Source: Rhodovulum sp. 12E13
GTDB lineage: Bacteria > Pseudomonadota > Alphaproteobacteria > Rhodobacterales > Rhodobacteraceae
DNA length: 64,000 nucleotides
Direction of reading: 5' to 3'
Assembly: GCF_003340565.1 (NCBI RefSeq)
Contig: NZ_QPLK01000017.1
Coordinates: 34,102-98,101 of the forward strand
The translations under genes were made by a program, and so were the position numbers. Below the pieces are notes generated by a model, which was not told the DNA's origin, did not search any database, and worked only from the letters and a program-made list of their open reading frames with translations. Positions 49,099 to 58,559 of the stretch are shown here, piece after piece. Within the stretch, counting starts at the first letter, position 1, and each line of letters starts with the position of its first letter.

Positions 49099-49487
49099 CG
49101 TTCCACGCCCGCGAACCGGGCGGCCCATGGCGAGGGCAGTCGGCCGACCCAGGGGGCAGAGAATGCACCCCCCGGGCCGGCCGCCCGGTTTCCCGGGTCG
49201 GGGCGACGGACCCGTAATCGCGACCGGACCGCCCCGCGTTCCGCCACTCTCGGAACATGATGAGTGGTAAATGCTAACCTTGGGTTGGGCAAAGCCTTTG
49301 GCAGCTCCGCGCTTCGGTCGACCGCGGCGGGGGCACATGCGCTGCCTGTCTGCCGCGATCCCGGGCGAGTCGTCGACGGCGCCTCCGGCCGGCCGGGCGC
49401 ACGAGGCCCCCGCGGGGACGACGGGGAGGAGGCGGGATGATTCGGTGCGTCCGGGCAGGCGGCTTGCAACGGCGGGGGATGCCGGCG
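49099..49487. other. 389-bp region without a recognisable gene
   Basis: Between the tsf terminator and the end of the convergent permease gene. Overlapping short frames occur on both strands, but none shows a family motif. A short AT-richer patch lies at about 49255-49300. Confidence 0.5.
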
Positions 49488-51191
49488 TCAGGCGCCCGGC
49501 GGGTCTTCCACCATCTCGGCCACCGGGGCGGGGGTGGCGCGGGGGACATCGCTGCCCTGGCGCCCCAGGTTGCGGCAGACGAGGATCACCGGCAGCAGCC
49601 CGACCGCGACGATCACGAGCGACGGGACCGCCGCGCCCGACAACCGCTCGTCGGAGGCCAGCCGGTAAGCCTGCACCGCCAGCGTGTCGAAGTTGAAGGG
49701 GCGCATGATGAGGGTGGCCGGCAGTTCCTTCGTGACATCGACGAACACGATGAGCAGTGCCGTGAGCACCGAGGGGCGCAGGATCGGCAGGTGCACGCGG
49801 GCGAGCATTGCGCCGGGCCCGAGGCCGAGCGTGCGGGCGACCGCGTCGGTGTTGGGGTGAATGGTGACGAGCCCGCCGTCGTAGGTGTTCAGCGCGGCGG
49901 CGATGAAGCGTACCATGTAGGCGCCCACGAGCAGCCAGATCGAGCCGGTGAAGATCAGTCCCGTGTCGATGCCGAAGCGCGCCTCCATGAAGGCGTCGAC
50001 CGCGTTGTCGAAGGCGGCGAAGGGCACGAGCAGGCCGACCGCGATCACGCCGCCGGGCACCGCGTAGCCGATCCGCGCCACGTTGGCCGCCGCGCCCGAG
50101 AGGCGCCCGGGCGCAAGCCGCTGGAAGAAGGCGACCAGCACCGCCGCGCCCACGGTGAGCACCGCGGCGATGCCGGCGAGCGTCACGGTGTTGCGGATGA
50201 AGCCGAGATAGCGGTCGTCGAACAGGTTCTGGCCCGAGCCGATCCCCATCTCGAGCAGCAGGCCCAGCGGCAGCAGGAAGCCCAGCACGACCGGCACGGC
50301 GCAGAGAACGACCGCACCCCAGCGGTGCCAGCCCCGCAACTCGACCGCCGGCGCCCGTTCGAAGCGCTTGCCCGCGCCGTGGTGGCGTGCCGCGCCGCGC
50401 TGGATGCGCTCGAGCAGGGCGAGGAACAGGGCGAAGCCCAGCAGGCACAGCGCGAGCTGCGCGGCCGCCGCGCGGTCGGACATCGAGAACCACGAGGTGT
50501 AGATGCCCGTGGCCAGGGTCTGGACCCCGAAATACTTGACCGTGCCGAAGTCGGCGATCGTCTCCATCACCGCCAGCAGCACCCCGCCCGCGATGGCCGG
50601 CCGCGCCATGGGCAGCGAGACGCGGCGGAACGCGCCCCAGGCCGATTGTCCCAGCGCCCGCGCGGCGAGGTTGGCCGTGGCCGATTGCTGAAGGAAGGCC
50701 GCGCGGGCCAGCAGGTAGACATACGGGTAGAGCACGAGGATCAGCATGACCGCCGCCCCGCCCAGCGAGCGCACCTCGGGGAACCAGTAGTCGCGCGGGC
50801 CCCAGCCGGTGACCGCCCGGAGCGCCGATTGCACCGCGCCGGGGTGGTCGAGCAGGTCGGTATAGGCGTAGGCCAGCACGTAGGCGGGGAAGGCGAAGGG
50901 CAGCGCGAGCGCGACCTCGAAGGCGCGCACGCCGGGAAATCGCGTCATCGTGACCAGCCACGCCGCGCCCGTGCCGAGCGCCGCGGTGCCGAGCGCGACG
51001 AGGGCCGCCAGCAGCAGCGTGGCCGAGGTGTAGCGAAGGAGCACGGTATCGGCGAGATGCGCCAGCGTCTCGGTCGATCCCATCAGCGCGGCGGCAACGA
51101 CGGCGGCCATGGGCAGAAGGCACAGGGCGGCCGCGGCAAGCGCCCCGGCCCGGATCGCGCGTTCGGCGGCGCCGCGCCCCTCCGCGCTCAT
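49488..51191 (-). CDS. Iron(III)-type ABC transporter permease (FbpB/SfuB family), orphan
   Basis: A 567-residue permease of the long two-in-one type, with about 12 membrane helices and two EAA-like loops ([16 protein letters not shown] near 170 and [15 protein letters not shown] near 480). This is the layout of FbpB/AfuB/ThiP-type permeases. The ATG overlaps the tpiA stop (ATGA), so it is translated from the tpiA message. No binding protein or ATPase gene is adjacent. Iron is the usual cargo of this family, but thiamine-type and other ions are possible. Confidence 0.85.
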   Translation of the reverse strand: MSAEGRGAAERAIRAGALAAAALCLLPMAAVVAAALMGSTETLAHLADTVLLRYTSATLLLAALVALGTAALGTGAAWLVTMTRFPGVRAFEVALALPFAFPAYVLAYAYTDLLDHPGAVQSALRAVTGWGPRDYWFPEVRSLGGAAVMLILVLYPYVYLLARAAFLQQSATANLAARALGQSAWGAFRRVSLPMARPAIAGGVLLAVMETIADFGTVKYFGVQTLATGIYTSWFSMSDRAAAAQLALCLLGFALFLALLERIQRGAARHHGAGKRFERAPAVELRGWHRWGAVVLCAVPVVLGFLLPLGLLLEMGIGSGQNLFDDRYLGFIRNTVTLAGIAAVLTVGAAVLVAFFQRLAPGRLSGAAANVARIGYAVPGGVIAVGLLVPFAAFDNAVDAFMEARFGIDTGLIFTGSIWLLVGAYMVRFIAAALNTYDGGLVTIHPNTDAVARTLGLGPGAMLARVHLPILRPSVLTALLIVFVDVTKELPATLIMRPFNFDTLAVQAYRLASDERLSGAAVPSLVIVAVGLLPVILVCRNLGRQGSDVPRATPAPVAEMVEDPPGA

Positions 51192-51943
51192 TCTCCGACA
51201 GCGCCCTCCAGCGCGGCGACGATGGCCGAGAAGTCGTCGGCCTTCAGGCTGGCGCCGCCCACGAGCGCCCCGTCGACGTTGGCCACGGCGAAGATCTCGG
51301 CCGCGTTGGCCGGCTTGACCGAGCCGCCGTAAAGCAGCGGCACGTCGCGCGCGCCCGATCCGATGGCGGTGGCGAGCTCGTCGCGCAGATGGTCGTGCAC
51401 CTCGGCGATCTGCGCGACGGTGGGCGTGCGGCCCGTGCCGATCGCCCAGACCGGCTCGTAGGCGACGACAAGACCTTCGGCCATGGTGCCGGTGGGCAGG
51501 GAGCCCTGGAGCTGGGTCGAGACCACGTCGAGCGTGCGGCCCGCGTCGCGCTCGGCCTCGGTCTCGCCGACGCAGAGGATGGCCACGAGCCCGGCGCGCC
51601 GGGCGGCCTCGACCTTGACGCGCACGACCGCGTCGCTCTCGTCGTGGTCGGCGCGGCGCTCGGAATGACCGAGGATGACGTGGCTCGCGCCCGCCTCGGC
51701 CAGCATCTCGGCCGAGACGTCGCCGGTGTGCGCGCCCTTGGGCGCGGCGTGGCAATCCTGCCCGCCGGTCATCACCGCGCTGCCCGACAGCGCCTCCGCC
51801 ATCCGGTGGATCAGCGTGGCGGGCGGGCAGAGCAGCACCTCGACGGAAGGGGAGGGATGGCGCTCGGCGAGCGCGCGGGCCTCGGCGAGGTCGGCCCCGG
51901 TGCCGTTCATCTTCCAGTTGCCTGCCGCGAGCTTGCGCGCCAT
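51188..51943 (-). CDS. tpiA: Triose-phosphate isomerase
   Basis: A 251-residue TIM barrel interconverting dihydroxyacetone phosphate and glyceraldehyde 3-phosphate. The active-site K11 (N-W-K-M-N-G), the electrophilic His in G-H-S-E-R-R and the base Glu in [11 protein letters not shown] are all intact, as is the phosphate-binding G-G-S-V. The ATG follows GGAGACTGAC. It would handle dihydroxyacetone phosphate from GlpD. Its stop overlaps the iron-permease start. Confidence 0.97.
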   Translation of the reverse strand: MARKLAAGNWKMNGTGADLAEARALAERHPSPSVEVLLCPPATLIHRMAEALSGSAVMTGGQDCHAAPKGAHTGDVSAEMLAEAGASHVILGHSERRADHDESDAVVRVKVEAARRAGLVAILCVGETEAERDAGRTLDVVSTQLQGSLPTGTMAEGLVVAYEPVWAIGTGRTPTVAQIAEVHDHLRDELATAIGSGARDVPLLYGGSVKPANAAEIFAVANVDGALVGGASLKADDFSAIVAALEGAVGE

Positions 51944-52245
51944 GTCAGTCTCCTGCGTCGAGTGCCGCTCCGGCCCATTCGCAAGCCGCCTCGGGGTCGT
52001 CAAGGGCGGCGTGGGGCAGGCTCCGGTCGCCCGTGACCTGTCTCCGACCCGCTGCCTGCCGTGGCCGCGCAGATTGCGTTGCCCCGTCCGCGGCGAGCCG
52101 CTCGGCCTCCGTGATCGCGCCGCGGACCGGGCCGTCGACACGCGGCGCCGCGGCCCAAGCGATGGGGCGGTGGGTTATGACAGCGCCGAGCGGTGCCAGG
52201 CGATCCCCAACGGCGTCGGGCCCGGCGCGCGAGCCCGCCATCTGT
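51944..52245. other. 302-bp gap upstream of tpiA, no gene
   Basis: Both neighbours are on the minus strand. The 98-codon minus-strand frame spanning the gap has no motif and no good ribosome-binding site. The tpiA promoter must lie here, but I see no clear hexamer pair. Confidence 0.45.
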
Positions 52246-52617
52246 TCACCGCGCCTGGCCGGCCGAGAGGCTCTCGTCGAACTTGATCGACTCGCCGCAG
52301 CCGCAGGACTCCGTGACGTTGGGATTGCGGAACTGGAAGCCGGCCTCGAGCAGCGAGACCTGGTAGTCGATCTCGGTGCCGAAGAGGAACATCTGCGCCA
52401 TCGGGGCGATCATCACGACCGCGCCGTCCTGCTCGACGATCTCGTCGTGGGGATCGACCTCGTGCGCGTAGTCCATGGTGTATTCCATGCCCGCGCAGCC
52501 GCCCTTCTTGACGCCGACCTTGAGGCCCTTGGCGCCGTCGCGCTCCATGATCCGGGCGATCTGCGCGGCGGCCGCGGGGGTGAGGGTGACGGCCTGCTTG
52601 CCGGGAATGCCGAACAT
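52246..52617 (-). CDS. sufA: Iron-sulfur cluster assembly protein, SufA/IscA (HesB) family
   Basis: A 123-residue A-type carrier. The three conserved cysteines are C41 (G-G-C-A-G-M), C105 and C107 (S-C-G-C-G). It accepts Fe-S clusters from the SUF scaffold and passes them to apo-proteins. It follows sufT on the same strand, but with an acetyltransferase gene between them. The sufBCDS genes are not in the window. Confidence 0.93.
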   Translation of the reverse strand: MFGIPGKQAVTLTPAAAAQIARIMERDGAKGLKVGVKKGGCAGMEYTMDYAHEVDPHDEIVEQDGAVVMIAPMAQMFLFGTEIDYQVSLLEAGFQFRNPNVTESCGCGESIKFDESLSAGQAR

Positions 52618-52793
52618 CTGGAACTCCTTCTGCCTACGGTCGAACGTAAGGGGCACGGCGCCGCCGCTCAAGCCCGGGCTGTGCGGCACGCCGACCTGCC
52701 TCGCACCACACGCGCGCGCCCGCCCCGGCCGGCCGTCGCCCCACCCGCCCACCCGCGCCGCCCGGCCGGCGCGGGCGCGCGCGGGCAGACGGC

Positions 52794-53384
52794 TCAGCCA
52801 TGGTGCACGGGGCGTGGGCGCAGGGGGCGTGCCGGGTTGCCCGCGACGGTCGTGCCGGGGGCCACGTCGCGCGTGACCACCGCGCCCGCCCCGATTACCG
52901 CGTCGTCGCCCACGGTGACGCCCGGCAGGATAAGCGCGCCGCCGCCGATCCAGACATTGCTGCCGATCGCCACGGGGCGGCCGAATTCCAGCCCCGCGTC
53001 GCGCATCTTCGGGTCGCGCGGATGGTCGGCGGTCAGGATCTGCACTGCGGGGCCGATCTCGGCGCGGTCGCCGACGGTGACCGGGCACACGTCGAGCACG
53101 ACGCATCCGTAGTTGAAGAACACGTCGTGCCCGAGGCGGATGTTCGTGCCGTAATCGACATGGAAGGGCGCCCGTATAGCGCACCCCTCACCACGCGCGC
53201 CGATCAGCCTGTCGAGCAGGGCGCTCCGCTCGGGATCTCCCAGGATGGTGGCGTTGTAGGCGCGCATCGCCTCCTGGGCGCGCCGTCGCCTCTCCACGAG
53301 GTCGGGGTCGCCGGGCCGGTAGAGCGCGCCTGCCACCATCCTGTCCCACTCGGTGGCGGGCGGGTCGGTGGCGTGGTCGCTCAC
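52794..53384 (-). CDS. Maltose/galactoside-type sugar O-acetyltransferase
   Basis: A 196-residue left-handed beta-helix acetyltransferase of the LacA/Maa/NodL group. The N-terminal M-V-A-G-A-L-Y-R-P-G-D-P-x-L-V motif, the P-F-H-V-D-Y-G-x-N-I strand and hexapeptide repeats with G-S-N-V-W-I-G-G-G-A are clear, as is the catalytic H of T-A-D-H-P. The GTG start overlaps the sufT stop (GTGA), so it is translated with sufT. An ATG 42 bases downstream is an alternative. Its presence between two SUF genes is unexpected. Confidence 0.85.
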   Translation of the reverse strand: MSDHATDPPATEWDRMVAGALYRPGDPDLVERRRRAQEAMRAYNATILGDPERSALLDRLIGARGEGCAIRAPFHVDYGTNIRLGHDVFFNYGCVVLDVCPVTVGDRAEIGPAVQILTADHPRDPKMRDAGLEFGRPVAIGSNVWIGGGALILPGVTVGDDAVIGAGAVVTRDVAPGTTVAGNPARPLRPRPVHHG

Positions 53385-53749
53385 ATGAAGCCCAGCTCGA
53401 GCTTCGCCTCGTCCGACATCATGTCCATCCCCCAGGGCGGATCCCACGTGATGTCGACGTCCACCTGCTTGACGCCCGGCAGAGGCTCGACAGCCTCGGC
53501 CACCCAGCCGGGCATCTCGCCCGCCACCGGGCAGCCCGGCGCGGTCAGGGTCATGACGATGCCGACCTCGCCCTGGTCGCTGATGTCGATCGTGTAGATC
53601 AGGCCGAGGTCGAAGATGTTGACCGGGATTTCGGGGTCGTAGACCGATCGGCAGGCGTCGACCACGCTGTCGTAGAGCGGATGGTCGGTGCTCGAGGGAC
53701 GGATGAGCGGCGCTCCTTCGAGAGGGGCGGCTGCGTCAGGTGTCGTCAT
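53381..53749 (-). CDS. sufT: SUF-associated DUF59/MIP18 protein SufT
   Basis: A 122-residue MIP18-type protein: V-Y-D-P-E-I-P-V-N-I-F-D-L-G-L-I-Y is the family hallmark, with the conserved Cys in T-A-P-G-C-P-V. C-terminal D-P-P-W-G-M-D-M-M-S is typical of SufT from SUF operons. It assists Fe-S cluster maturation. Start chosen at the ATG before T-T-P-D; the upstream sequence is rich in A/T and may hold the promoter. Confidence 0.92.
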   Translation of the reverse strand: MTTPDAAAPLEGAPLIRPSSTDHPLYDSVVDACRSVYDPEIPVNIFDLGLIYTIDISDQGEVGIVMTLTAPGCPVAGEMPGWVAEAVEPLPGVKQVDVDITWDPPWGMDMMSDEAKLELGFM

Positions 53750-53864
53750 CGCGGCAGATCCTCTTTTCTTGACTGAAGATATAAGGAAAGCCGTCGCCGC
53801 GGTCCATACCCGCGGCTGCGACGCGTGCGCCGGGCGGGTGCGCAAGCGGGGGCGCCGTCGCGTC

Positions 53865-53965
53865 CGGACTTGCGTTTGCCGGACCTGCGTTCGCGGGGCC
53901 TGCCTTTCCCGGGCCGACCTGCCCTGCGCCGACCTGCCCCGCGCCGGTCTGCCCTTCCCTGGGCG
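53865..53965. repeat. Degenerate 15-bp tandem repeat upstream of sufT
   Basis: About six imperfect 15-bp units resembling GGGCAGGTCGGCGCA (minus strand) lie between the membrane-protein stop and the sufT start. In one minus-strand frame they would read as Gly-x-Gly-x-x-type pentapeptides, but no gene extends through them. Copies diverge from each other, unlike the fresh array at 36520. Confidence 0.6.
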
Positions 53966-53974
53966 TCGGTGCGT

Positions 53975-54619
53975 TCAGCGGTGGCGCGTGCGCGTGGTCT
54001 CGTGGCGGTGCTCGGTGTCGTGGCGCCGGGGAGCGGGCCATGCGTCGCCGGGCTCGTCCGCCTCGCCCCCGTCGGTTGCGGGCGCGTTCGTCACGAGCCG
54101 CGACAGTCCGCCGCGGTCGTCGAGCAGGTGGACCGGCAGCGGCTCGCCCCGGCGCAGGTGGGCGTCCGTGAGGGCGAGGCGATCGACCCTGCGGAAGGCG
54201 AGGATGAGCGCCGCCCCGGCCCCGACGAGGCCCAGCGGCGTTTCGCCCGCGCCCGCGGCGATCAGCGCGGCGGCCAGCCCGAAGATGAAGGCGAAGAGGG
54301 CATGGCCCTGCGCGCGCATCTGCGAGGCGAGCATCCGTGGGCAGGTAATCTCGGACGGGGTGGCGCCGAAGAGACGGGTCGAGAGGCGGTGGCGCAGCCG
54401 GATCGTGTTGACGTAGCCGGCGGGAATGCGCTTGGCGTGTTCGAGGTCGCCGCGGATGTTCTCGTCGATCCAGCAGACGCGCAGCAGCGCGACAAGGGCG
54501 AGAAGCGTGGCGACCGAGGCGGGCGCCCAGAGCGCGGCGGCGCTGCCGGCGAGCACGGCGAGGCTGCCGGCGAGGAAGGGCGCGGCGGCGGGTGGGATCT
54601 CCGGGGTCTGGTGCGGCAT
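53975..54619 (-). CDS. Hypothetical inner-membrane protein (214 aa)
   Basis: A 214-residue protein with two hydrophobic pairs (about 14-46 and 107-140), separated by a polar loop with W-I-D-E-N-I-R-G-D, then a soluble polar C-terminal tail ending in a His/Arg/Thr-rich stretch. The ATG is preceded by AGGAGG. No family recognised. The loop between helices is well conserved in appearance (D-E-N-I-R-G-D-L-E-H-A-K-R-I-P-A-G), suggesting a real protein. Confidence 0.7.
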   Translation of the reverse strand: MPHQTPEIPPAAAPFLAGSLAVLAGSAAALWAPASVATLLALVALLRVCWIDENIRGDLEHAKRIPAGYVNTIRLRHRLSTRLFGATPSEITCPRMLASQMRAQGHALFAFIFGLAAALIAAGAGETPLGLVGAGAALILAFRRVDRLALTDAHLRRGEPLPVHLLDDRGGLSRLVTNAPATDGGEADEPGDAWPAPRRHDTEHRHETTRTRHR

Positions 54620-54853
54620 GGTTCCTCCTGAACGCGGCGTGGGCCCCGGCGTTCCCCGCCGGTGACCGCCACCCGGCGGCGAGCACTCTGATGCGCATGG
54701 TTGTTCGACAGGGTTGCAGATTCCCTGATGGAGCGCGCTTGCGGTGTGCCGCCGCGGCGTCGCCCTGTCGCAGGGGGCGGCGCGCCAGCCGCCGCGTGCG
54801 GCGTTTCTCCTCGCCGCGCGGTGCGCCGGCCGCCTGCGCCACGCCCGGCCGTC

Positions 54854-56320
54854 CTACGCCCGGCCCCCTGTGGCCCGGCCCCCCGTGGCACGAGCCCCGG
54901 CCGCCCTTGTCCCGTCGGGCCGCGGCCCGCTCCTGCGCGCGACGGTGCTCTTGCGGGCGGGGGCGGGGCGGACGCGCTTCTCGATCTCGTCGTAGAGCAG
55001 CGCGGCCACGTTCTTGCCGGTGCATTTCTCCACCCCCTCGAGCCCCGGCGACGAATTGACCTCGAGCACCTTCGGCCCGTCAGCCCCGCGCAGCAGATCG
55101 ACGCCGGCCATGTGCAGCCCGAAGGCGCGGGCCGCCCTGACGGCCGTCTCGCGCTCGGCCCGGCTGATGCGCACCGCCTCGGCCGAGCCGCCCTGATGCA
55201 GGTTGGAGCGGAACTCTCCGGCTGCGGCCCGCCGCTTCATCGCGGCGACCACCTTGCTGCCGACGACGAGGCAGCGGATGTCCTCTCCCGCCGCCTCCTT
55301 GACGAAGTGCTGGACGAGGAAGTTGGCCTTGAGCCCGCGGAACGCGGAGATCACCGATTGCGCGGCCTTCTTCGTCTCGGCCAGCACCACGCCCTTGCCC
55401 TGCGTGCTCTCGAGCAGCTTCACGATCAGGGGCGCCCCCTCGACCAGCCCGATGAGGTTGTCGGTATCCTTGGGCGAGGCGGCGAAGGCGGTGGCGGGCA
55501 TCCCGATGCGGTGGCGGGCCAGGATCTGATGGGCGTGCAGCTTGTCGCGGCTGGCGGTGATGCCCTCGGAGCCGTTGACGCAATAGGTGCCGATCGATTC
55601 GAACTGGCGGATGACGGCGGTGCCGTAGGCCGTGACCGAAGCGCCGATGCGGGGGACGACAGCGTCGTAACGCGGCAGGCGCTTGCCGTCGTAATGCACC
55701 TCCGGCGCCAGCGCGTTGATCGCCATGTAGCAGCGGGTCGTGTCGATCACCTCCACCACGTGGCCGCGCCTCTCGCCCTCGGAGACCAGCCGCGAGGTGG
55801 AATAGTTGGGCTCGCGCGAGAGGACGGCGATGCGCAGGGTGCGGCTCGGCGCCACCTGCCTGACCTGCGCGGTATGGTAGGGCTCGTAGGAGAGCTGGGG
55901 CTGGCAGCAGGACTCGGAGGGGCTGATGACCACCTCGTCGCCGAGCGCCTGCCGACCGAGCAGCATGCGATACGCCATCGTGCCACGGTCGGTCAGGGTG
56001 ATCTCGATGGGCCATGCCCGGCCGGCGACCGTGATCTCGGTGGCGATAACGTAACGCAGCTCGGTCTCGCCGTTCGACGAGGTCACCTCGCGCCGGTCGA
56101 CGATATCGGCCGAGCAGGGGATCGAGATCAGGTCGTTGCCGGGGATCGGGTGCACGGCGAAGCGCACCTTTGGGTGCGAGGACGGCCCGAACGCCTCGAT
56201 GTCGAAGGCATGGAGGGCGGAGGTCTTCGCGCCGGTGTCGATCTTGGCCTTGATCGCGGGCAGGCCGAGGCCCGGCAGCGCGACCCACTCCTCCCAGCCG
56301 AAGGTGAGGCGGTCGGTCAT
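54854..56320 (-). CDS. rimK: Fused RimB-like protease and RimK-like ATP-grasp ligase
   Basis: A 488-residue two-domain protein. Residues 1-150 form a RimB/aspartyl-protease-like domain with [11 protein letters not shown] at 28-38. Residues about 160-460 form a RimK-type ATP-grasp ligase, with [16 protein letters not shown] and [11 protein letters not shown]. RimK adds glutamates to ribosomal protein S6 (or makes poly-glutamate); RimB-type proteins oppose it, so the fusion joins both activities. The C-terminal 30 residues are an Arg/Gly/Ala-rich repetitive tail. Start follows an AAGG-type site; divergent from the next gene. Confidence 0.88.
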   Translation of the reverse strand: MTDRLTFGWEEWVALPGLGLPAIKAKIDTGAKTSALHAFDIEAFGPSSHPKVRFAVHPIPGNDLISIPCSADIVDRREVTSSNGETELRYVIATEITVAGRAWPIEITLTDRGTMAYRMLLGRQALGDEVVISPSESCCQPQLSYEPYHTAQVRQVAPSRTLRIAVLSREPNYSTSRLVSEGERRGHVVEVIDTTRCYMAINALAPEVHYDGKRLPRYDAVVPRIGASVTAYGTAVIRQFESIGTYCVNGSEGITASRDKLHAHQILARHRIGMPATAFAASPKDTDNLIGLVEGAPLIVKLLESTQGKGVVLAETKKAAQSVISAFRGLKANFLVQHFVKEAAGEDIRCLVVGSKVVAAMKRRAAAGEFRSNLHQGGSAEAVRISRAERETAVRAARAFGLHMAGVDLLRGADGPKVLEVNSSPGLEGVEKCTGKNVAALLYDEIEKRVRPAPARKSTVARRSGPRPDGTRAAGARATGGRATGGRA

Positions 56321-56462
56321 GCGGTCTTTCCTTGCATCCTTGTCCGCTTCAGCCTTTCAAGGGAGGCACGGCGCGTCCAGCCCCGTTCGACCGCGGCCCG
56401 CAGGGCTGACGCAGGGGCACGCAGGCGCGACAGAGAAGCGAAAGAGACGAGGGAACCCGCCG

Positions 56463-57314
56463 ATGTCCTACGCCCCGGAGACCTCCCGCCCGCCGCTCGG
56501 CGTCACCGAGCTCGTGGGCCGCGTGTTCCGCCTGTTCCGCGAGCGGTTCCAGGAAATCTTCCTGGTGTCGCTGCTCTACTCGGTGGTCAGCCTCGCGGTG
56601 TCGCTCGCCCTGATCGGGCCAGAGCGCACTTTCGGCCTGACCGACCAAGGCACCGTGCCCGTGGGCGGCGAAGGCGGAATGGGCCCGGGCGGAATGGGGC
56701 CGGGCGCAATGGGGCCGGGCGCGATGCCGATGGCCCAGATCGGGGTGGGCGATCTTGTCGACGCGGTGCTTCAGATCCTTCTCAGCGCGCTCTTCGTGGG
56801 CGCGATCGCCCTTCTCGTGGTCGACGCGGCGCGGGGGCGGCCGGCCGGCGCGCCCGAGGTGCTGCGGCGCGCGCTGGGCACGGCGCTTCCCGTGGCGGCG
56901 ATCAGCATCGTGATCGGCGTCGCCGTCGCGCTGGGCTTCGTGCTGCTGTTCGTGCCGGGCCTGTGGATCTTCGCCGTGCTGTCCGTCGCCATCCCCGTCG
57001 CGGCGGTCGAGGGGGCCGGGCTCGGCGCGCTGGGTCGCAGCGCGGCTCTGACCAAGGGCTACCGGTGGCCCATCGTGGGCTTCGGCCTCGTCTTCGCCGC
57101 GATCGTGCTGGCCCTGACGCTGGTGCTCGGCCTTTTCGTGCTCGCGCCGCTCGGGGTGATGCTCACCGGGGGCGAGCCCGGACTCGTGGGCGGGCTGGTG
57201 CTGACGCTGGTGACCGCTCTTGTCGGCGCGGCCTATGCCGGTCTCGGCGCGCTGCCCGCCCCGGTGCTCTACCTGCGCCTGCTCGAGCTGAAGGAGGGGG
57301 GGCAGGGCCGCTAG
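56463..57314 (+). CDS. Polytopic membrane protein with a Gly-Met-Pro-rich loop
   Basis: A 283-residue protein with about six membrane helices. The order is a cytoplasmic N-terminus with L-F-R-E-R-F-Q-E-I-F, helix 1, then a long loop (about 64-92) containing four G-x-M-G-P-G-like repeats, then paired helices with L-F-V-P-G-L-W-I. It resembles the YciC/glycerophosphodiester phosphodiesterase membrane-domain group in pattern, but function is unknown. The ATG starts at M-S-Y-A-P-E. It lies 48 bp before tgt. Confidence 0.75.
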   Translation: MSYAPETSRPPLGVTELVGRVFRLFRERFQEIFLVSLLYSVVSLAVSLALIGPERTFGLTDQGTVPVGGEGGMGPGGMGPGAMGPGAMPMAQIGVGDLVDAVLQILLSALFVGAIALLVVDAARGRPAGAPEVLRRALGTALPVAAISIVIGVAVALGFVLLFVPGLWIFAVLSVAIPVAAVEGAGLGALGRSAALTKGYRWPIVGFGLVFAAIVLALTLVLGLFVLAPLGVMLTGGEPGLVGGLVLTLVTALVGAAYAGLGALPAPVLYLRLLELKEGGQGR

Positions 57315-57362
57315 GCGCGCCTGCCTCTGGCGCCCGCCCGCGATCCGGGGCAGACCCTGCCC

Positions 57363-58505
57363 ATGAGCGACACCGCGACCGACCGCTTCTCCTTCGCGCT
57401 GCACGCCACCGACGGGCCGGCGCGGACGGGGGTGATCTCGACCCCGAGGGGCGAGATCCGCACGCCGGCCTTCATGCCCGTGGGCACCGCGGGCACCGTC
57501 AAGGCGATGCTGCCCGAGTCGGTGCGCGAGACCGGCGCCGACATCCTTCTCGGCAACACCTACCACCTGATGCTGCGCCCGGGGGCCGAGCGGGTGGCCC
57601 GCCTCGGCGGCCTGCACGCCTTCATGAACTGGGATCGCCCGATCCTGACCGATTCGGGCGGCTTCCAGGTCATGTCGCTGTCCGAGTTGCGCACGCTCAC
57701 CGAGGAGGGGGTGACCTTCCGCTCGCATATCGACGGGTCGCGGCATCACCTGACGCCGGAGCGGTCGATGGAGATCCAGCGCCTGCTCGGCTCGGACATC
57801 GTGATGGCGTTCGACGAATGCCCCGCTCTGCCGGCCGGGCGCGACCGCATCGCGGAGTCGATGCGCCTGTCGATGCGCTGGGCGGCCCGCTCGCGCGAGG
57901 CGTTCGGCGCCCGGCCGGGCCATGCGCTCTTCGGCATCCAGCAGGGCGGGCTGGAGCGCGACCTGCGCGAGGAATCGGCCGAGGCGCTGCGCGCGATCGG
58001 CTTCGACGGCTACGCGGTGGGGGGGCTCGCCGTGGGCGAGGGGCAGGAGGCGATGTTCGGCGTGCTCGACCACGCGCCGGCCATGCTGCCCGCGGACAGG
58101 CCGCGCTACCTGATGGGCGTCGGCAAGCCCGACGACATCGTGGGCGCCGTGGCGCGCGGCATCGACATGTTCGACTGCGTCCTGCCCTCGCGCTCGGGGC
58201 GCACCGGGCAGGCGTTCACCCGCCGCGGCGTGGTGAACCTCAAGAACGCCCGCCACGCCGACGACCCGCGCCCGCTGGACGAGGCCTGCGCCTGCCCGTG
58301 CTGCCGGAGCTATTCCCGCGCTTACCTGCACCACGTGTTCAGGTCGGGCGAAATCATCTCGTCGATGCTGCTGACGTGGCACAACCTGCACTATTACCAG
58401 GAGATGATGGCGGGCATGCGCGCCGCCATCGCGGCGGGCCGCTTTGCCGACTGGCAGGCCGAGTTTCACGCGGGTCGGGCCGAGGGCGACCTTCCGCCGG
58501 CCTGA
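57363..58505 (+). CDS. tgt: Queuine tRNA-ribosyltransferase
   Basis: A 380-residue bacterial tRNA-guanine transglycosylase that exchanges G34 for preQ1 in GUN-anticodon tRNAs. The substrate motif T-D-S-G-G-F-Q is near residue 97. The nucleophile Asp is in M-F-D-C-V-L-P-S-R, and the zinc site C-A-C-P-C-C ... H is complete near 308-335. The tRNA-Tyr (GTA) in this window is one of its expected substrates. Confidence 0.97.
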   Translation: MSDTATDRFSFALHATDGPARTGVISTPRGEIRTPAFMPVGTAGTVKAMLPESVRETGADILLGNTYHLMLRPGAERVARLGGLHAFMNWDRPILTDSGGFQVMSLSELRTLTEEGVTFRSHIDGSRHHLTPERSMEIQRLLGSDIVMAFDECPALPAGRDRIAESMRLSMRWAARSREAFGARPGHALFGIQQGGLERDLREESAEALRAIGFDGYAVGGLAVGEGQEAMFGVLDHAPAMLPADRPRYLMGVGKPDDIVGAVARGIDMFDCVLPSRSGRTGQAFTRRGVVNLKNARHADDPRPLDEACACPCCRSYSRAYLHHVFRSGEIISSMLLTWHNLHYYQEMMAGMRAAIAAGRFADWQAEFHAGRAEGDLPPA

Positions 58506-58559
58506 GCTCGACCGGCCGCGCGCCGTCGCGCGGCGACGGCGACGGCGACTGTGAGCGCC

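Noticed and set aside
49271..49696. A 141-codon plus-strand frame after tsf
   Set aside because: It overlaps the end of the permease gene on the opposite strand and has Pro/Arg-rich composition with no domain.
47908..51123. A 1071-codon open frame on the minus strand across rpsB, tsf and the permease gene
   Set aside because: It is antisense or out of frame to three clear genes and its translation is Arg/Gly/Ala-rich with no domain. Long shadow frames are expected at this GC content.
58516..58533. CCGCGCG/CGCGCGG hairpin after tgt as an intrinsic terminator
   Set aside because: It lacks a T-run in either direction; short perfect stems of G and C arise often by chance here.
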